Shown here: in pieces, positions 27,471-36,516 of the stretch
Layout of the letters: the number at the start of each line of letters is the position of its first letter
How positions within the stretch are numbered: position 1 is the first letter of the stretch
DNA from: Flavobacteriales bacterium
GTDB lineage: Bacteria; Bacteroidota; Bacteroidia; Flavobacteriales_F; PHOS-HE28
Direction: 5' to 3'
Assembly: GCA_016716605.1 (NCBI GenBank)
Contig: JADJWA010000001.1
Span: 1,116,001-1,180,000, forward strand
DNA: 64,000 nt
Translations under genes and position numbers: made by a program
Notes under the pieces: generated by a model
Told to the model about the DNA's origin: nothing
The model's database searches: none
The model's input: only the letters and a program-made list of their open reading frames with translations

Positions 27471-29651
27471 ATGTCCCGTATTCTGCTCTCGCCCTTCCTT
27501 TTCATGCTCAGCTTGCTCGTGAACGCCCAAGGGGGTCCGCTCAACATCGCCTTCAGCGTACAGCATGCCACCTGCGGCAATGCCACCGGCGGGATCATCG
27601 CCTCGGTCTGGGGCGGGACTGCGCCGTATGCCTTCATGTGGACTCCTTCGCCCCCGCAAGGCCAAGGCACGAGCTTCATTACGGACCTGTTGCCGGGCAC
27701 CTATACGCTTACGGTCACGGACAACGTGGGAAATGAATTGTCGAGCGACACCACGGTGGTGCTCACCGCCGATCTATTCCCGCCAATCACCGATGCTCCG
27801 ACCGCATGGTCATGCGCCGGCGGATGCGACGCCTACTGGAACTACTACATCCCTCTGAGCGGACTCACCATGCCCTTTACGGTGACCTTCGATCCGCCCG
27901 GACCAGGAGGCGGAGCCAGCCCGAACGGCTTCTATTTCAATTCGCTTTGCGCGAATGAGACCTACAACGTGACGGTGAGCGATATCAATGGCTGCACCGG
28001 CACCATTTCCGGACTGGACGTAGTAGGGCCGATGAACCCGGAGATCGTGAGCTTGGAGGTTCTCGGCAGTTGCCCGGATGGTGCAACTGGTGGCTTCGTC
28101 GTTGAATTCACCGACGCGGATTCGATCCTCGTGAACCCGGGCACCGCGAATGGCGTGCTCAATGGGAACGTGTTCACGGCGACCAATCTCGCAGCCGGCA
28201 GCTACGTGCTCTGGGTGAGCGCGGGCAGCACGCCTACCACGCCCCCAGGCACAAGCGGCAACTGGTGCAGCCAATCCTTCCAGATCGATGTGCCGGTCTC
28301 GACCGACCCCTGCGGCGCCGTGAGCGGCGTTGCCTACGCCGACCTCGACGGCGATTGCATGCAGAACGGAACGGACATCGGCCTGCCGTACCGCGTGCTC
28401 ACCGTGCAGCCCGGTGAGCATTTCATCCTGACCGATGCGGATGGACTCTATTCCGCGGGGCTCTTCTATGGCAGCTATGCCTTGGATGCGACCATCGATG
28501 GTTACGACCCGCTGTGCCCCACGCTCCCTGCCGCATTCATCCTCGACGCGGCCGATCCCGGCGCGACCATCGATATCGCCTTGGACCCGTTGGATGGGCC
28601 CGACGCGTTCGTTTCCTTGCAAGCAGGAGTCCATCGGCCAGGCTTCCCCGTGACTTACACGCTCACGGTGACCAACGATGGGCCGTACGCGATCAGCGAG
28701 GTGACTGCAATGCTCACCTACGACCCCTTGCTGAGCTTCACCTCTGCGAGCGGATCGCCTACAGTGGCGGGCGGCGGATCGGTTGAGTGGGTTATCGCGG
28801 CATTGCCCCCTTTCAGCTCCGCGCAGTTCACCGTGAATCTGGCGGTGCCCGCGAATGCAGGGCTGATCGGTACCGTGGTGGATGCCGTGGCGACAGCAAC
28901 CGCGGATCCAGCGGATAGCGATCCGGCCAATGACAGCTATAGCATTGCGCGCACCATCGTCGGTTCCTACGACCCCAACGACAAGCTGGCCGCCACCAGC
29001 AGCCGCGCCAGCGATGAGGTCTATTACCTCGACCTCGACGCGCACGTGGATTACACCATCCGCTTCCAGAACACCGGCACGGCCGAGGCCATCAACGTGT
29101 TCCTCACCGACACGATCTCCGCGCTCTACGACCTGGCCTCGCTGCAGATCCTCGGCGCATCGCATGCCTTCACGGCACAACTGCTCCCTGGTCGCGTGCT
29201 CCGCTTCGACTTCCCGAGCATCATGCTGCCGGACAGTGCCAGTGACCTGCTCGGCAGCCAGGGCTTCGCCAGCTTCCGGTTGCGGCCGGTGGATGGATTA
29301 AGCATCGGCACGGTGCTCGAGAACGAGGCGGACATCTTCTTCGATTTCAACGACCCGATCCGGACCAACACGAGCGTGCTCACCACGGAGATGAGCGTGG
29401 GCATCATGGAGCAGACCAGTGCAACCATCATTTTGCACCCGAACCCGGCCATGGATGCCGTATCGGTGCAACTTCCTCATGGCGCCGATCGAATCGAGTT
29501 CTTAAGTGCCGATGGCCGGCGGGTGCTTTCTGAACCGGCGGTCAGCGCCACGGCCAGCATCATCGTGAGCCAGTTGCCCAGCGGCATATACCTGGTGAAG
29601 GTTACCGGTCCTGAAGGGCCATTGGCGCACGGCCGTTTCGTGAAGCGATGA
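27471..29651 (+). CDS. Secreted multidomain protein with type A type-IX sorting domain
   Basis: A 726-residue protein starting with signal peptide MSRILLSPFLFMLSLLVNAQ. Then come SprB-like beta modules (TCGNATGGIIASVWGGTAPY, PGTYTLTVTDNVGNEL), an SdrD B-like segment (VSGVAYADLDGDCMQNGTD), a DUF11-type domain (VTYTLTVTNDGPYAISEVTA) and a segment typical of Bacteroidota repeat proteins (DPNDKLAATS, HVDYTIRFQNTGTAEAINVF, NEADIFFDFNDPIRTN). The last ~75 residues (TSATIILHPNPAMDAVSVQL ... GIYLVKVTGPEG) form a type A sorting domain. It is predicted to be displayed on the surface or released; the ligand is unknown. The in-frame ATG at 27321 is rejected because the signal peptide starts at 27471. A strong hairpin terminator follows. 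Confidence 0.88.
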   Translation: MSRILLSPFLFMLSLLVNAQGGPLNIAFSVQHATCGNATGGIIASVWGGTAPYAFMWTPSPPQGQGTSFITDLLPGTYTLTVTDNVGNELSSDTTVVLTADLFPPITDAPTAWSCAGGCDAYWNYYIPLSGLTMPFTVTFDPPGPGGGASPNGFYFNSLCANETYNVTVSDINGCTGTISGLDVVGPMNPEIVSLEVLGSCPDGATGGFVVEFTDADSILVNPGTANGVLNGNVFTATNLAAGSYVLWVSAGSTPTTPPGTSGNWCSQSFQIDVPVSTDPCGAVSGVAYADLDGDCMQNGTDIGLPYRVLTVQPGEHFILTDADGLYSAGLFYGSYALDATIDGYDPLCPTLPAAFILDAADPGATIDIALDPLDGPDAFVSLQAGVHRPGFPVTYTLTVTNDGPYAISEVTAMLTYDPLLSFTSASGSPTVAGGGSVEWVIAALPPFSSAQFTVNLAVPANAGLIGTVVDAVATATADPADSDPANDSYSIARTIVGSYDPNDKLAATSSRASDEVYYLDLDAHVDYTIRFQNTGTAEAINVFLTDTISALYDLASLQILGASHAFTAQLLPGRVLRFDFPSIMLPDSASDLLGSQGFASFRLRPVDGLSIGTVLENEADIFFDFNDPIRTNTSVLTTEMSVGIMEQTSATIILHPNPAMDAVSVQLPHGADRIEFLSADGRRVLSEPAVSATASIIVSQLPSGIYLVKVTGPEGPLAHGRFVKR

Positions 29652-29672
29652 AGCTCTGTTAACACGCTTTAG

Positions 29673-29696
29673 GAAGCCCCCGGTAACGGGGGCTTC
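29673..29696 (+). terminator. Rho-independent-like terminator
   Basis: Perfect stem GAAGCCCCCG with CGGGGGCTTC and loop GTAA, starting 22 bases after the stop of the secreted-protein gene, followed by TTGC. Confidence 0.8.
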
Positions 29697-30014
29697 TTGC
29701 GCCCGGCCATTTCGACGAAGGCGCTGCCCGGTTGGTAGAAATGAGCGCGGACCCGACGAACCGGGCGCTTGCGGGTGCGAGGTTGCGTGAATGCCGGATG
29801 AACCTGTTCGACATGCCGCTGAGCACGCGCAGAAGGGCTGCTTGAGATGCGATGGATTCGAAAACGGCCTGCTAGTTTGCAGGCCATTGTTCATGCGATC
29901 ATGGATCGCAGGCTGCCCGAATCCCGCGCGATGCTCCACGCGGGAAGAAAGGCGGCGGCTCGGGCAAGGGAGCCGAACGATGGACCAGTCCAAACCAGGG
30001 AGCGAGATGGTACC

Positions 30015-33000
30015 ATGAGCAGAGGACAATCGGGACTATTGCGCGCACTCCTTCCAGCCTTGATCCTGCTCGCCGTTTCCGGCGGAGCCGAGGCGCAGAC
30101 CAATTCGCAGAAAGCCGCCGTGCAACTGAGCGCCACGGTGCAGTCGTCGCCGGCGCGCATCACCTTGGCTTGGACCTCCCTGCCGAGCACCACGTCGATC
30201 ACGATCTATCGGAAGCTCGTTGATGCCACGAGCTGGGGCGCGGCCATCGCAACACCCGCCTCGAGTGCGCTGAGCTATGCCGATAACGCAGTGACGATCG
30301 GAACGCCATACGAATACAAGGTGGTGCGCGTGGCCGGGGGCGTCACCAGCCAAGGCTATATCGCATCGGGCATCGCGGTGCCGCCAGTCGATTTCCGCGG
30401 AAGGATGATCCTGCTCGTTGATAACACCTTCAGCAGCAGCCTCAGCTACGAGATCGCCACGCTGGTGGATGACCTTCGCGCGGATGGCTGGGCCGTATCG
30501 CGCACCGACCTCGCGCGCACTACTCCGCTGGCGACCGTGAAGAGCACCATCGTATCGCAGTACAATGCAGACCCCGCCAACACCAAGGCGCTCTTCATCC
30601 TCGGCCACCTGGCGGTGCCCTACTCCGGCAATCAGGCTCCTGATGGGCATAGCGAGCACAGCGGTGCGTGGCCTTGCGACGGCTATTACGGCGAGCTGAA
30701 CGGAACCTGGACGGACAACTCGGTGAACAATGCCGGCACGCAGCGGCCCGCCAACGCGAATGTGCCCGGCGACGGCAAATTCGACCAGAGCAATTTCCCC
30801 AGCGCGCTCGAGCTGCAGGTGGGCCGAGTCGACCTCTACGACATGCCCGCCTTCAGCCTGAATGAAACGGAGCTCACGCGCGCATACCTGAACAAGCTGC
30901 ACAACTACAAGGTGAAGCAGTGGACCCCGCAGCAGCGCGGGATGATGTTCGACAACATCCAGTGGGTGGGCAACCCGCTGGCCGCGTCGGGCTGGCGCAG
31001 CATGGCACCGCTCGTGGGCCCGGCCAACATCACGGCGGCCAACCAGAACGCCACGCCCATGTATCAGCTGGTGAACAATAACAGCTACCTCTGGACCTAT
31101 GGCAGCGGTGGCGGGTCGCAGCAGACGGTGAATGGCGTGCTCACGTACAACGGCGCCGGCAACGTGGGCACCACGCAGGAATATGCCGCCTCGAACATGA
31201 ACGGCGTCTTCAACATGTCGTTCGGCAGCTACTTCGGCGACTGGGACAACAAGAACAATTTCCTGCGCGCGCCCCTGGGCAGCGGGCAGGCGCTCACCAG
31301 CGTGTGGTCGGCGATCCCCGGATGGTACTTCCACCACATGGGCATGGGCGCCAATATCGGCCAGAGCACCCTGATCACCATGAACAACTCCGGGCTGTAC
31401 ACCCCCTTGCATGATGGCTGGCAGGGCAGCATCGGACGGTGCCATTTGGGCCTGATGGGCGACCCATCGCTGCGGCAGAAGATGGTCGCTCCGCCCTCGA
31501 ACCTTACCGTGACCAATTCCAACGGCTACGCATCGTTCGCATGGGCCGGTTCGAGCGAAACGGTCGATGGTTACCATCTCTATAGCATTCACGGCACCAC
31601 GGGCGTGATCACGCGGATCACCAACAGCCTGGTTGCGGGCACCAGCCATGTGAGCGCAACGGTCCCCTTCGTGGCTGGCCAGGCTTATATGGTGCGCGCG
31701 GTGAAGCTCACGGTTGAGCCTTGCGGCAGCTATTACAACTTGTCGCTTGGCGCAAAGGCGACGGCCGGCGGCGTAGTGGCTGATTGCAACGGCGTGCTCG
31801 GGGGATCCGCCCTGCCCGGAACCGCATGCAACGATGGCAACGCCTGCACGATCAATGATTCCTGGAACGCAAACTGCCAGTGCGTGGGCGCTTCCACTTC
31901 AGCCGTGGCCACCATCACGGCCAATGGCGCCACCACCTTCTGCAGCGGCGGATCGGTGCAGCTCAGCGCGAACGCCGGCACGGGCGTCACCTACCAATGG
32001 CGACGCAATGGCACGAACATCAGCAGCGCAACATCGGCCTCATACACCGCGACATTGGGCGGCAGCTACACGGTAGTGGTGACAAGCGGAACGTGCAGCA
32101 CGGCCTCATCGCCGATGGTCGTTACTGTGAACGCCATGCCGGCAGCGACGGTCACCGCAGGCGGGCCCACGACCTTCTGCAGCGGTGGCAGCGTGCTGCT
32201 CAGTGCGAACACCGGCACAGGCCTCACATACCAATGGCGGCTGAACGGCGCTTGGATCAACGGGGCAACGTCTTCCACTTACAGCGCCACGGCCACAGGG
32301 CAATACTCCGTGCGGGTTTACAACGGCAGCTGCACCACAGCCTCGGCCTCCGTTTACGTGACTGTGACCAACGCGCCTTCGGCCACGATCACGGCGGGCG
32401 GTTCGACGAGCTTCTGCACCGGCGGCAGCGTCGTGCTCAGCGCCAACGCCGGGAGCGGGCTCTCCTACCAATGGCGACGCAACGGCACGAACATCAGCGG
32501 TGCCACATCGATCTCTCACACAGCAACGCTGGCGGGCAGCTATACCGTGGCGGTGAGCAACGGTGGCTGCAGCACCACCAGTGCGGCCACCACGGTCACG
32601 GTCGGGGGATCCACAACGGCCACTATCACGGCGAGCGGCGCCACCACCTTCTGCAGCGGCGGCAGTGTCCTGCTGAGCGCGAATACCGGCAGCGGCTTGA
32701 ACTATCAGTGGCGCAACAACGGCGCGAACATCAGCGGTGCCACCGCGTCCACCTACACGGCCACGGCCAGCGGCAGCTACAGCGTGGTGGTTACCAGCAG
32801 CGGCTGCAGCGGCACCTCTTCTGCGGTGACCGTGACGGTGAACGCCGCCCCAACGGCCACGATCACGGCCGGCGGCTCAACGAGCTTCTGCGCCGGTGGC
32901 AGCGTGGTGCTGAGCGCGAGCAACGGCAGCGGCCTCAGCTATCAATGGCGGAGCAATGGCAGCAACATCGGTGGCGCCACGGCGTCGAGCTATACGGCCA

Positions 33001-34607
33001 CGGCCAGCGGTAGCTACACCGTGGTGGTGAGCAACGGCACCTGCAGCACCACCAGTGCAGCCACCACGGTCGCAACCGGCAGCGCGCCACCCGCTACCAT
33101 CGCCGCCGGCGGGCCCACCACCTTCTGCAGCGGAGCAAGCGTAATGCTCAACGCGAATACGGGCAGCGGCCTCACCTACCAATGGCGGCGCAACGGCACG
33201 AGCATCAGCGGCGCAACGCTATCGACCTATGCCGCCACCTTGGCGGGCAGCTACACCGTCCGGGTGACCAGCAGCGGTTGCAGCAGCACTTCATCTGCGA
33301 TCAGCGTGACCGTGAACGCGGCGCCTGCGGCCTCGATCACCCCAGGCGGCAGCACTAGCCTCTGCGGGGGCGGAAGCGTTACGCTGAATGCGAATACCGG
33401 CACCGGGCTCACCTATCAATGGCGCCGCAACGGCACCAATCTGAGCAACGCAACGGGCAGCTCATACGCCACCTCGACAGCAGGCAGCTACACGGTTGTG
33501 GTGAGCAATGGCACATGCAGCGCCACGAGCGCAGCGGTCACCGTCAGCACGGGCAGCGGTCCCACGCTTTCCTGCTCTTCGAGCGCGAGCACCAGCACAG
33601 TGTCCGTTACCGCTACCGGCGGTCAATCACCATACATCTATTCATGGAATACCAGCCCTGTGCAGAATACGGCCACCGCTTCAGTGAGCGCTTCCGGTAC
33701 CTATACCTGCACCGTGACAGGCAGCAATGGTTGCTCGGCCTCCTGTTCCACCACCATCACGCTGGCCGCGGCGAGCTGCGTCGGGATCCGCACCGAGACG
33801 CAGTCGACATGGGGGTCCACCAGCACCACTTCGGCTCAAGTGGCCTACCTGCACGGCAACTTCGCTGCGGCTTTCCCAGCGCCCAATTACCTCACCATTG
33901 GGTGTGGTCAGCGGCAGGTCCGCTTCACCACTTCGCAGGCCGTGGCCGCTGCGCTGCCGCTCTACGGCGACTTCGCCCTGTTGCCCACAGGCACCACGGT
34001 GAATCCCGGTGGCGCCGTGAACAACTCACTCCTCGGCAACCTCACTGCGCTGAAGCTGAATGTCCGCTTCGACGAGGTGAATGCCTCTTTCAGCTCATCG
34101 TCGGTGATGCTCAAGGACATGGTCGTGGCCCAAGGCACCTTCGCCGGTTGGACCGTGCAGCAGATCGTGAATCTGGCGGACCAGACCCTGGGCGGCTGCG
34201 TGAGCACCTACACCTTCAACACGGTGAACACCATTGTGCGGAACATCAACTCCGGATATCAAGGCGGTAACATGAATAGCGGATTGCTCACCTGTCCGCC
34301 TCAAGGCATGGCCCTCGAAGAGGGCGCAGTGACGCACGACGATGAGGGTACCAACCTGCTGGTGTTCCCGAACCCGACCCGCGGCTGGACGACGATTGAG
34401 CTTCCTTCCCTCAGGGACGATGCGGCACTGAGCATCACGCTGGTCAATGCCACGGGCGCAGAAGTGGCGGTGATCGCGAGCGGCATGCTGGAGGCTGGTG
34501 TCAAGAGGCGGGTCGAGTGGGACGCATCGGGCCTTCCCGCAGGACTATATGTCTGCATCGCCCAGGTGGGAGACAGGGTGCTGCATGAGCGGATCATCGT
34601 AGAATAG
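30015..34607 (+). CDS. 1530-residue secreted protein: C25-protease-like N-domain, Ig-like repeat array, type A sorting domain
   Basis: Signal peptide MSRGQSGLLRALLPALILLA, ending EAQ. An Fn3-like module (RITLAWTSLPSTTSITIYRK) precedes an alpha/beta domain (~130-490) beginning GRMILLVDNTFSSSLSYEIA, with NTKALFILGHLAVPYSG, DGHSEHSGAWPCDGYYGELN and GVFNMSFGSYFGDWD. This order resembles gingipain-type (C25) folds, but the usual nucleophile Cys position reads Ser (FGSYFG), so protease activity is doubtful. A second Fn3-like domain and a short Cys-rich segment (GTACNDGNACTINDSWNANC) follow. Then come seven ~79-residue Ig-like repeats, one divergent Ig-like module, a ~200-residue domain (GIRTETQSTWGSTSTTSAQV) and a type A sorting domain (NLLVFPNPTRGWTTIELPSL ... 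GLYVCIAQVGDRVLHERIIV). The ATG at 30015 is chosen for the signal peptide. Confidence 0.85.
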   Translation: MSRGQSGLLRALLPALILLAVSGGAEAQTNSQKAAVQLSATVQSSPARITLAWTSLPSTTSITIYRKLVDATSWGAAIATPASSALSYADNAVTIGTPYEYKVVRVAGGVTSQGYIASGIAVPPVDFRGRMILLVDNTFSSSLSYEIATLVDDLRADGWAVSRTDLARTTPLATVKSTIVSQYNADPANTKALFILGHLAVPYSGNQAPDGHSEHSGAWPCDGYYGELNGTWTDNSVNNAGTQRPANANVPGDGKFDQSNFPSALELQVGRVDLYDMPAFSLNETELTRAYLNKLHNYKVKQWTPQQRGMMFDNIQWVGNPLAASGWRSMAPLVGPANITAANQNATPMYQLVNNNSYLWTYGSGGGSQQTVNGVLTYNGAGNVGTTQEYAASNMNGVFNMSFGSYFGDWDNKNNFLRAPLGSGQALTSVWSAIPGWYFHHMGMGANIGQSTLITMNNSGLYTPLHDGWQGSIGRCHLGLMGDPSLRQKMVAPPSNLTVTNSNGYASFAWAGSSETVDGYHLYSIHGTTGVITRITNSLVAGTSHVSATVPFVAGQAYMVRAVKLTVEPCGSYYNLSLGAKATAGGVVADCNGVLGGSALPGTACNDGNACTINDSWNANCQCVGASTSAVATITANGATTFCSGGSVQLSANAGTGVTYQWRRNGTNISSATSASYTATLGGSYTVVVTSGTCSTASSPMVVTVNAMPAATVTAGGPTTFCSGGSVLLSANTGTGLTYQWRLNGAWINGATSSTYSATATGQYSVRVYNGSCTTASASVYVTVTNAPSATITAGGSTSFCTGGSVVLSANAGSGLSYQWRRNGTNISGATSISHTATLAGSYTVAVSNGGCSTTSAATTVTVGGSTTATITASGATTFCSGGSVLLSANTGSGLNYQWRNNGANISGATASTYTATASGSYSVVVTSSGCSGTSSAVTVTVNAAPTATITAGGSTSFCAGGSVVLSASNGSGLSYQWRSNGSNIGGATASSYTATASGSYTVVVSNGTCSTTSAATTVATGSAPPATIAAGGPTTFCSGASVMLNANTGSGLTYQWRRNGTSISGATLSTYAATLAGSYTVRVTSSGCSSTSSAISVTVNAAPAASITPGGSTSLCGGGSVTLNANTGTGLTYQWRRNGTNLSNATGSSYATSTAGSYTVVVSNGTCSATSAAVTVSTGSGPTLSCSSSASTSTVSVTATGGQSPYIYSWNTSPVQNTATASVSASGTYTCTVTGSNGCSASCSTTITLAAASCVGIRTETQSTWGSTSTTSAQVAYLHGNFAAAFPAPNYLTIGCGQRQVRFTTSQAVAAALPLYGDFALLPTGTTVNPGGAVNNSLLGNLTALKLNVRFDEVNASFSSSSVMLKDMVVAQGTFAGWTVQQIVNLADQTLGGCVSTYTFNTVNTIVRNINSGYQGGNMNSGLLTCPPQGMALEEGAVTHDDEGTNLLVFPNPTRGWTTIELPSLRDDAALSITLVNATGAEVAVIASGMLEAGVKRRVEWDASGLPAGLYVCIAQVGDRVLHERIIVE
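31911..33569 (+). repeat. Seven tandem ~237-bp Ig-like repeats in the 1530-residue protein gene
   Basis: Units begin at 31911, 32151, 32385, 32622, 32859, 33096 and 33333 (spacings 240, 234, then 237 bp). Each encodes T.TAGG.T.FC.GGSV.L.AN, YQWR.NG..I.GAT and a G.YTV.V..G.CS strand. Copies are very similar at the DNA level, and units 3 and 5, and 4 and 6, pair most closely, suggesting recent duplication of a two-unit block. Confidence 0.9.
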
Positions 34608-34629
34608 CTACCGGAGCGTAACGGGTGAG

Positions 34630-34658
34630 CGGGGATGGGCGGATGCTCGTCCCCGTTT
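34630..34658 (+). terminator. Terminator hairpin after the 1530-residue protein gene
   Basis: Stem CGGGGATG (34630-34637) with CGTCCCCG (34648-34655), ten-base loop, then TTT; 22 bases after the stop codon. Confidence 0.6.
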
Positions 34659-34969
34659 CGTATGCGCCCCGACCTCATCGGTCGATGTCCGGTGATCAGC
34701 CAGTCGGATGGAGCCGACAACAGCGCCAGCAGATCGCCAACGTCGCGATTGATCGGCTGATCCAGACGCCGAGTCCGGAGTTAGAACGTGCAGCGTTCGC
34801 ATCGAGCATGCATTCATGCAGCGATCGGGTCGATGGCCGTTAAGCATGTTCGATGAGGAAGATCCGCGTGTGCGATTCTTGGTTCGCGACCGCCACGCGC
34901 CGAATCAATGATGCGCTGGGTGCCGCGCGGAATGAGGCTTCACGATGTTCGTCACCGGCTGCAAAAGCA

Positions 34970-34995
34970 AAGGGGCCCGGTTACCCGGACCCCTT
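34970..34995 (-). terminator. Terminator of the Lys-rich small gene
   Basis: On the reverse strand AAGGGG-T-CCGG pairs with CCGG-C-CCCCTT around loop GTAA (one mismatch), followed by GCTTTTGC. It begins 20 bases after the stop of the 31-codon gene. Confidence 0.75.
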
Positions 34996-35015
34996 CGTGC
35001 GTCGGTGAACCGACA

Positions 35016-35111
35016 CTACTTCTTCTTCTTCTTCGCAGCCTTCTTGGTCGCCTTCTTGGCGCCCTTCTTGGCAGCTTTCTTCGTCGCCTTCTTTGCAGCT
35101 TTCTTAGCCAT
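35016..35111 (-). CDS. 31-residue Lys/Ala-rich histone-like peptide
   Basis: A tiny gene encoding only Met, Ala, Lys, Thr and Gly: MAKKAAKKATKKAAKKGAKK, then ATKKAAKKKKK. Nineteen of 31 residues are lysine. The pattern is that of histone H1/Hc1-type C-terminal tails, so it probably binds DNA or RNA non-specifically. It is credible despite its size because it has a good promoter upstream (TTG-N22-TACGTTTG, -7 box 19 bases before the ATG) and a stable terminator 20 bases after the stop. In-frame ATGs further upstream exist but lie before the promoter's -7 box or have no lysine-rich content. A lysine-rich domain that was once part of a longer protein is an alternative. Confidence 0.65.
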   Translation of the reverse strand: MAKKAAKKATKKAAKKGAKKATKKAAKKKKK

Positions 35112-35130
35112 GGTGAAATGGGTTTGATGC

Positions 35131-35163
35131 CAAACGTAGCATCGTTCGGGCATGTGTACGCAA
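35131..35163 (-). promoter_or_regulatory. Promoter of the Lys-rich small gene
   Basis: Reverse-strand TTG (35163-35161), 22-base spacer and TACGTTTG (35138-35131). The spacer is one or two bases longer than usual. Confidence 0.6.
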
Positions 35164-35924
35164 CATGCGATGAGAATGTTGCTCACCATACTATGTTGAA
35201 ATCGTTGAAACGATGATCCATTGATCGCGCGATGATCAGCGCGTCGAGCCATGATCAAATGCGATGCGAATTGATGCGCGACGACCGCGATGATGATGCG
35301 GTTGATGGGAGCGAACGATTGAGCCGCATCAGGTGCATGCTGGAAAGACGAGCTGGGCGAGGGTTTCAGAAGGAGCGGAGTGTATCCTTGAGGTGCGTGC
35401 TCCGCGCATCGTGATCGTTCGAGTCGATGCGACATCGCTGATCACGAGAACTGCGAACGCATCGCGTGGCATGCGCGCGGTTGCCCCGGATCGTCACCTT
35501 GGATTCCAGGTGGATCGGAGTGTGCCCGGCCCGCAATCGGTTGAGGAGGGCGCCGCGTGATGAACGTGCAATGAGCAACTCGCGGCCATGCGCGGATGAA
35601 TCGCCGTGATCCGCGACGCCTGGCTGCCATGGGCTCTGCGCGCGAAGGACCGTCGCACAATGGACTCGCTGCGGCGCGTGATCGAAGGGCCGGCGCATGG
35701 CAGCATCCGCTTCGATGCGCTGCTCGCGTTCGTCGTGAGCGCGACGGGTCCGAACCGTACGCGGCGCAAGCGCTCTGCCTGGGGGGGCGGGGGCTCGCCA
35801 ACACGACCGCACGGCCCGGCGATGCGGTGAGCGCAGAGTGCGGGCTCGGTTACATGGAGTTGGAGCGAGGCCATGCGCCGATCGACTTGCAGCATTGCGC
35901 GAAGAGCCTTCGGCCTGCCGAGCT
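35164..35924. other. Gene-poor stretch, no supported gene
   Basis: Several frames are open by virtue of high GC, but none resembles a protein. The left part has four GATC sites in 42 bases (35215-35256), two of them inside TGATCA, and many ATGATG/CGATG strings. The right part leads into the cyclase remnant. Confidence 0.5.
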
Positions 35925-36189
35925 CCTGCAGGCCTGCGCTGCGATCAATGCCGCGCTGGAGGGCCGCGACTTCATCGCCGAGGGCAGCGCGCGGAAGGCC
36001 GTGGCATCACGATGCTGCTTCGAGAAGCGCATCGCCATCCATACGGGGCCGATGGTCGCAGGCATTGTTGGATTGGAGAACATCGAGTGGGGCATCTGGA
36101 GCGATACCGTGGACACTGTCAGCCGATTGGGATCATCCGGCGAAGCGGGCCAGGTGAACATCAGTGAGGCAACGTGCGCTATGGTCTAG
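35925..36189 (+). pseudogene. Remnant of a class III adenylate/guanylate cyclase domain
   Basis: The frame ending at 36189 encodes a clear C-terminal half of a cyclase catalytic domain: AAINAALEGRDFIAE, KRIAIHTGPMVAGIVG, IWSDTVDTVSRLGSSGEAGQ and VNISEATCAMV. These align with the family pattern NAALEMRDFI ... RIGIHTGPVVAGIVG ... IWGDTVNTASRMESSGE-G-VNISE. The expected first half (the metal-binding Asp motifs and the sensor domain) is missing, and the codons before ~35925 do not resemble a cyclase. It is probably a decayed relative of sensor-type cyclases. An intact cyclase of a different architecture starts 328 bases downstream, so this is not a simple duplication of that gene. Confidence 0.75.
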
Positions 36190-36516
36190 GACGAATCCTC
36201 GTTGCGCTTTAACCCGTGCGACGCGGTGCAGGCGAAAGGGAGGAGGTGCGCATCTTCTTCGTCGGTCGAAGATGAGAAGCGGCTCAACGAGCCAGGCGCG
36301 TTCCGGGCAAGGAGGCGCGATGAGCGATGGAAGGCGCCACCTCTATAATGGTGTATGGTCCGGTCGGCACAACGGACTAGTCTCCCAGGCTGGCAGTTTT
36401 GGTCGAGGCGCTCCCACTGGTCAGCGTTCGTGTCATGTGATTCATGGATGCGTTTGGTTAGGGCTTTGGCCATCGGATGGCCGATCCTATATTGGTTCCC
36501 ACCCGAACAAGAGCCG

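Noticed and set aside
30015..31500. Active C25 protease
   Set aside because: The expected catalytic Cys is not found, so only a C25-like fold is suggested.
30036..31649. Reverse-strand frame of 537 codons
   Set aside because: Shadow of the 1530-residue secreted protein gene; no recognisable motif.
31911..33569. CRISPR-like regular repeats
   Set aside because: The 237-bp period is coding and in frame throughout; there are no short palindromic repeats with unique spacers.
35164..35924. Replication origin in the gene-poor region
   Set aside because: GATC sites cluster, but no DnaA-box (TTATCCACA-like) cluster, AT-rich unwinding region or dnaA/dnaN gene is present.
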